NCBI GenBank assembly: GCA_002390675.1
Contig: DGPZ01000088.1
Location: 1 to 10,185, forward strand
Direction: 5' to 3'
DNA length: 10,185 bases
DNA from: Deltaproteobacteria bacterium UBA4427
Lineage (GTDB): Bacteria; Myxococcota_A; UBA9160; UBA4427
Below are positions 6,818 through 10,185 of this stretch, piece after piece. Numbering within the stretch: position 1 is the stretch's first letter; each line of letters begins with the position of its first letter. The position numbers were made by a program, and so were the translations under genes. Below the pieces are notes generated by a model, which was given only the letters and a program-made list of their open reading frames with translations, ran no database searches and had not been told where the DNA came from.

Positions 6818-8119
6818 ATGGGAACAACGTATGATGCCCTCAAGAGAGCTGAGTGGGGGAGCCAAAGGCGCCGTCCGATTACTTTGCTGGAGCCTCGAGA
6901 AGAAGAAATCAGGCCTCGGCGGGATGCAGCTGCAACGGATAAAATGGTGGTCGATCACGGAGATATCAAGAACAACTTACTCGGCTTGGTCGCCGAAGGA
7001 TCCACTAAGAGACTTCTCTTGGTTAACACTTTTGAGGGGGGTGAATCCGCGGATTGCGTTGCCCGGTTCGCCGCATCCCTGACCGAGGATTCCGACCTCG
7101 GGGTGCTTGTCGTTGATCTGAATCCATGGATTCTAAGTCTCGGGGAAGTTCTCAGCACAGATCACACACTCGGCCTGCTCGATCTTTTTAGCCAGGGCGC
7201 GCACACACACCCTCAAATCGAAAAAGTTGGGCCTGGAGAGCTTTATAAAGCAAGGTTGGGCGGAGATCATGCCAAGCTCTCCGAGCTGCTGGAATCCGGC
7301 AGCTTCGATCGTTTCCTGGATTCCACGAACGAGCAGTTCGACTTCGTCATTTTCAACATGCCCGGAGGCGTCGGCTTTCAGGAGTGTCGCGCCGTGTGTG
7401 CCAAGGTCGACGCCGCGGCCCTGATCCTGCCGCCGGGTGCAAGCGCGGATCAGATCGCGCTCAGTGCGCAAAAGTACATCGAGAACCCCGCTGACAAACT
7501 GCTTGGGGTCATCGTCGACAAGCCGAAGGCCAGTCGCCGCATCCGCCTGGAAACCGTGAGCATGGTAATCGCGACCTGCCTCGCTTTCGGTCTCGGCTTC
7601 CTGGTTGGGGATCTCCTAACGGGGCCCGCGGAAGCAACGCCTGCTCGCCTCGAAAGCGCTGTCGTGGCAGAAGTGCGCATCGATCCCCCGATGCCCGAAA
7701 AAATCATCCCGGTGCCGCCACCGGTTCAGCCGGCAAGGATAGTGGAGACACTCGCATCCGCCCCGGAAGCACCGGCAGCGGCCACCTCCAAGCCCGAAAG
7801 CAGCGTCGAAGTTCCTCAGAGCATAGAGATTCGAGTGAAGGAAGCTCTGGTAGAGAAAGCTTCGGTCATAGACACCCCGGCCGAAGAAACTCCCGCGAAG
7901 GAGGCCCTGATCGCCAAGGCCACACAGGGTCGAACCGAAGCCGGGCAAGTGCGCACGGTAGCCGTCGCGGAAGGGGACAATCTCTACCGGATCATTATTG
8001 GAGCCTACGGAGCCTACGACAAGGAACTGCTTAGCCATGTGCTGAACGAGAACCCCGAGATTCCCAGCTCGAAAAAGATCATTGTCGGCCAGACCCTTCG
8101 GTTGCCTCGGGTCGATTGA
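6818..8119 (+). CDS. Degenerate ParA/BY-kinase-like protein with transmembrane helix and LysM domain
   Basis: A 433-residue inner-membrane protein. It opens with MGTTYDALKRAE, as do the ATPase/tyrosine autokinases of exopolysaccharide loci. Residues about 64-240 have the P-loop ATPase fold pattern, but where such proteins read GEGKS/T there is EGGESAD (73-79), without the lysine, and the usual 'IDTPP' is FNMPGG (179-184). Only the Walker A'-like VLVVDLNPW (96-104) keeps its aspartate. Nucleotide hydrolysis is therefore unlikely. A basic KASRRIR (237-243) precedes a transmembrane helix (about 247-267), which puts the C-terminus in the periplasm: a Pro/Ala/Glu-rich spacer (about 268-375, with KEALVEKA and KEALIAKA 20 residues apart), then LysM (379-429; VAEGDNLYRI, HVLNENPEI, IIVGQTLRLP), which binds peptidoglycan. 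The start at 6818 follows CGGAG by 5 nt; an upstream ATG at 6788 is worse placed. A role in anchoring an envelope or polysaccharide machine is inference. Confidence 0.8.
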   Translation: MGTTYDALKRAEWGSQRRRPITLLEPREEEIRPRRDAAATDKMVVDHGDIKNNLLGLVAEGSTKRLLLVNTFEGGESADCVARFAASLTEDSDLGVLVVDLNPWILSLGEVLSTDHTLGLLDLFSQGAHTHPQIEKVGPGELYKARLGGDHAKLSELLESGSFDRFLDSTNEQFDFVIFNMPGGVGFQECRAVCAKVDAAALILPPGASADQIALSAQKYIENPADKLLGVIVDKPKASRRIRLETVSMVIATCLAFGLGFLVGDLLTGPAEATPARLESAVVAEVRIDPPMPEKIIPVPPPVQPARIVETLASAPEAPAAATSKPESSVEVPQSIEIRVKEALVEKASVIDTPAEETPAKEALIAKATQGRTEAGQVRTVAVAEGDNLYRIIIGAYGAYDKELLSHVLNENPEIPSSKKIIVGQTLRLPRVD

Positions 8120-8402
8120 GGCGCAAGGCCGTAAAGAAGATGGCCTAACCCTCTCTTCTGCTTCGGATATCAGCCTCGATACCATCGCAACCTCGAGCCC
8201 CGCTAAACCTACCCTAGACATCCATAAAGGATGATGCAGATGCGGGCCACCGCCATGCAGGCGGGTTCCTGAGCGGGCGAGCGGATTATATTGCCCGGGA
8301 TTTGGGCCGGACGGCCCCGACTAGCTCCGTCCCCGGCCGCATCGCCAACGCATGGGGCGGGATCGATCCGACTTGGATTCCACCTCGATGAGGAAGCTTT
8401 GC

Positions 8403-8496
8403 GGGGATCGGCAAAACAAGCCGCATTTCCACACCGCCGGTATTAGTTGTTCTGACAACTAAGCTCTGACGGGCCCACACTGCCCCTTCTTGGGAA
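8403..8496 (+). repeat. Dispersed intergenic repeat, copy B
   Basis: The second long copy, matching copy A (3023-3117) along its length, in the same direction and also downstream of a plus-strand gene (about 280 nt after its stop). In this copy the centre is a perfect dyad, TTAGTTGT-N4-ACAACTAA (8443-8462); copy A has TTAGGCGT in the left arm and so is imperfect. A short hairpin GGGC...GCCC (about 8471-8485) lies where copy A has GGGGC...GCCCC. Confidence 0.75.
8443..8462. promoter_or_regulatory. Perfect dyad TTAGTTGT-N4-ACAACTAA inside repeat copy B
   Basis: Two 8-nt half sites in perfect inverted symmetry around TCTG. The size and spacing suit a dimeric DNA-binding protein or a short recombinase/transposase-recognised site. 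A related single half site, TTAGTTGAAC, lies about 90 nt downstream at 8551-8560. The matching place in copy A (3065-3084) keeps the right arm but not the whole left arm. Confidence 0.4.
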
Positions 8497-8521
8497 TCCG
8501 AGGTCTGTGAGGATCAAGACA

Positions 8522-8574
8522 CACATTTTAATAGGAATAAATTTATATTGTTAGTTGAACATCTCTTAGAGATG
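8522..8574 (+). promoter_or_regulatory. AT-rich island with an adjoining 15-nt dyad, candidate promoter
   Basis: The stretch 8522-8556 is far more AT-rich than its surroundings and contains TATATT-like hexamers (TTTATATTG near 8542-8550). It is followed at once by CATCTCT-T-AGAGATG (8560-8574), a perfect 7+7 nt dyad. The order of a possible -10 region and then a dyad over the likely start site resembles a repressed promoter, but no good -35 box can be chosen with confidence. If real, it would drive the sigma-54 activator gene. Confidence 0.35.
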
Positions 8575-8937
8575 AAACCTATCTGGCTCCCTACGGATAT
8601 CAGAATGAGTGCCAACCGGAGCCACCTAGCAAGATTGATCAGAACAGCGATTAGGTCACAGTAGGCCGACGATCAGGTGGCTTGCGCATGGCCAGCAGGT
8701 GATCTGCACGATGCTCGCGTATCGGGGATAAAGAGATGCACACTGAACCCATTAAAAAGGGAAATCCTTAAAACTTCTCGACACATATGGGTCATTCACC
8801 CCAATTCATATCAAGAAAGAAAAGCCAAAAGAGGTCAGGGGCGATTTGATGATCGGTGAGTCTTCCAAACTGGGAAGTGCTCTCCCCGCCGGGAGCGAAA
8901 AGCTCCGTCACCGCCTCTCCAGCACAGGAGATCCTTG

Positions 8938-10161
8938 ATGTCTGAATTTTCGAGCAGACCGATAGAAGAATCAGCGGAGACTCCGAGTGCATCGCCACGA
9001 CCTGATCTCGACGCCCCTTTGCGATCGAACTCGGCGAAGAAATCTCCTGACCTGCGCAGTGCGGTCGGCCTGAAGCAGAGCAAGCCGCAAATCCTGCTTG
9101 AAAAAAGCCCCGAAGTACCCCCCGCCTCAGCGTCCTCCCGCATCCCCGGCGTGATCGCCGAGAGTGCTTCGATGAAGAGGATCGTGGACCTCGTCATTCG
9201 ACTACGCAGTAACGACAGCCCGGTCTTAATTCGCGGCGAGAGCGGCGTAGGCAAGGACGTAATCGCTAGGGCCATCCACGGCCAGGGCAATCGAGCCGAT
9301 CATTCCTTCATCGCTGTCAATTGCGCAGCACTTCCCGAAGCACTGCTAGAGAGCGAACTCTTCGGCTTCGTCAGAGGCGCCTTCACCGGCGCGACCGCCA
9401 ACAAGGACGGCCTATTCGCACGGGCCGATGGCGGAACGCTCTTTCTCGACGAGATCTCGGAAATGGATGTGGCTCTGCAGAGCAAGCTCCTTCGTGTTCT
9501 GCAGGATCGCCGCGTTCGACCGCTGGGCTCGACGGAAGATTTCCTATGCGATGTCCGAATCATCGCGGCGACCAACCAACACATAGAAAAGGCGGTCACC
9601 CGAGGAACCCTGCGAAGCGATCTCTATTACCGCCTGAACGTCATTCCAATCGAATTGGAACCGCTCCGCGATCGACTCGAGGATATCGTTCCCCTGGCCG
9701 AGCTCCTCATCAAGAGCTGCGACCCCGAGAGAAAGCTCTCGCCAGCGGCCCTGGAAAAGCTCAGAACCTACGGCTGGCCGGGCAATGTCCGTGAACTCGT
9801 CAGCGTGATCGAACGCAGCATCGCGATGAGCCCGGCCACGATTCTCGAACCCGAAGATATCTGGATTGACTCGCTCCGTCATACGACGCCCGAGAACACC
9901 GCGGTTGAGCAGACGAGACCGACCCACGACGCGAAGGACGAAACCTCCGACTTGGGTTTTTTCTGCGAACGTGCCGCCGCTAAGGACTTCACATTGCTGG
10001 ACATCGAGGAGGCCTATATCCAGCAGATTCTGACGCGAACGGCCGGAAATAAGACCACTGCGGCCGAGATCCTGGGCCTGAATCGAACGACTTTACATAG
10101 GCGTCTGAATCGAACAACGACGCCCCCGACGCCACAAAGGCGCCTAGCTCTCGTCAAGTGA
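8938..10161 (+). CDS. Sigma-54-dependent transcriptional activator without receiver domain
   Basis: A 407-residue bacterial enhancer-binding protein, a cytoplasmic AAA+ ATPase that remodels sigma-54 RNA polymerase. It starts at the ATG at 8938, 7 nt after AGGAG (8926-8930); the TTG at 8935 is too close. Residues 1-68 are Ser/Pro-rich and probably disordered. The AAA+ domain runs from about 69 to 300: Walker A GESGVGKD (100-107), ESELFGFVRGAFTGA with the sigma-54-contacting GAFTGA at 147-152, Walker B GTLFLDE (166-172), ATNQ (211-214), DLYYRLNVIPI (228-238) and WPGNVREL (280-287). A Fis-type helix-turn-helix closes the protein (TAAEILGLNRTTLHRRL, 374-390). All catalytic motifs are intact, so it should be active. 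There is no phosphoacceptor receiver, GAF or PAS domain, as in PspF/HrpS-type regulators, which are controlled by partners or by their own level. No sigma-54 promoter was found in the window, so its targets lie elsewhere or use a poor site. Confidence 0.93.
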   Translation: MSEFSSRPIEESAETPSASPRPDLDAPLRSNSAKKSPDLRSAVGLKQSKPQILLEKSPEVPPASASSRIPGVIAESASMKRIVDLVIRLRSNDSPVLIRGESGVGKDVIARAIHGQGNRADHSFIAVNCAALPEALLESELFGFVRGAFTGATANKDGLFARADGGTLFLDEISEMDVALQSKLLRVLQDRRVRPLGSTEDFLCDVRIIAATNQHIEKAVTRGTLRSDLYYRLNVIPIELEPLRDRLEDIVPLAELLIKSCDPERKLSPAALEKLRTYGWPGNVRELVSVIERSIAMSPATILEPEDIWIDSLRHTTPENTAVEQTRPTHDAKDETSDLGFFCERAAAKDFTLLDIEEAYIQQILTRTAGNKTTAAEILGLNRTTLHRRLNRTTTPPTPQRRLALVK

Positions 10162-10185
10162 TCCGCGAACAATCTCGGCTCACTT

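Larger units (their letters stand above)
8120..8937. other. Long gene-free leader before the sigma-54 activator, with repeat copy B
   Basis: About 820 nt with no gene I can support. In order it holds a weak hairpin after the LysM gene (AGGCC 8126-8130 with GGCCT 8142-8146, no T-tract), GC-rich sequence to about 8400, repeat copy B (8403-8496), an AT-rich island (about 8522-8556) that is the best promoter candidate, a 15-nt dyad (8560-8574), and an 8-nt inverted repeat AGCCACCT (8620-8627) with AGGTGGCT (8675-8682). A 60-codon plus frame at 8677-8859 lacks protein-like content. If transcription begins at the AT-rich island, the 5' leader of the next gene is close to 380 nt. Confidence 0.5.

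Noticed and set aside
8677..8859. Small plus-strand frame of 60 codons upstream of the sigma-54 activator
   Set aside because: Low hydrophobicity, no ribosome binding site, no motif; probably chance.
1..10185. Sigma-54 promoters (GG-N10-GC type, TGGCAC...TTGC)
   Set aside because: The TGGCAC- and GGGCAC-like strings noticed (around 915, 1115 on the minus strand, 3115 and 8688) lack the GC at the required spacing.
1..10185. CRISPR array, tRNA or rRNA genes, intact insertion sequence
   Set aside because: No regularly spaced repeats, no cloverleaf-type sequence and no transposase motifs were seen on reading through; the dispersed repeats are too few and too far apart for a CRISPR array.

Overview
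The window reads as chromosomal DNA of a Gram-negative, fairly GC-rich bacterium. The evidence is an RND/MMPL-type exporter, a secreted di-heme c-type cytochrome, an AraC/OruR-type regulator, a sigma-54 activator and a membrane-anchored ATPase-like protein that begins like the tyrosine autokinases of exopolysaccharide loci (MGTTYDALKRAE). This mix fits a deltaproteobacterial/myxobacterial-like or other environmental proteobacterial lineage, but no rRNA or marker gene fixes the taxon. There are five complete genes and one truncated gene. No tRNA, rRNA, CRISPR array or intact transposase was seen.

Layout. (1) Positions 1-489, minus: the N-terminus of an RND-superfamily transporter that runs off the left edge. 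(2) 495-1665: a gene-poor stretch with broken minus-strand reading frames. The clearest is a remnant of a CaiB/BaiF (class III) CoA-transferase with two in-frame stops and a frameshift, whose stop codon lies 5 nt before the RND start. (3) 1666-2958, plus: an intact acetyl-CoA hydrolase/4-hydroxybutyrate CoA-transferase family enzyme. (4) 3282-4850, minus: a secreted di-heme cytochrome c peroxidase/MauG-family protein with a convincing intrinsic terminator behind it. It is divergent from (5) 5091-6242, plus: an AraC-family regulator of the OruR type. (6) 6818-8119, plus: a ParA/BY-kinase-like domain lacking its key nucleotide-binding residues, then a transmembrane helix, a Pro/Ala/Glu-rich spacer and a C-terminal LysM domain. 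(7) 8938-10161, plus: a sigma-54-dependent activator with no receiver or sensor domain, preceded by about 800 nt without a gene.

How the genes may work together. The cytochrome and AraC genes form a classical divergent regulator/target pair. The ATPase-LysM protein and the sigma-54 activator recall surface-polysaccharide loci, where BY-kinase-like proteins sit near sigma-54 regulators, but no glycosyltransferase is in view, so this link is inference. The CoA-transferases suggest acyl-CoA metabolism, with one enzyme class intact and another decayed beside it.

The least expected structure is a dispersed intergenic repeat. Two good copies (about 95 nt) and one partial copy lie downstream of three different plus-strand genes, all in the same orientation. 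One copy carries a perfect 8+8 nt dyad.
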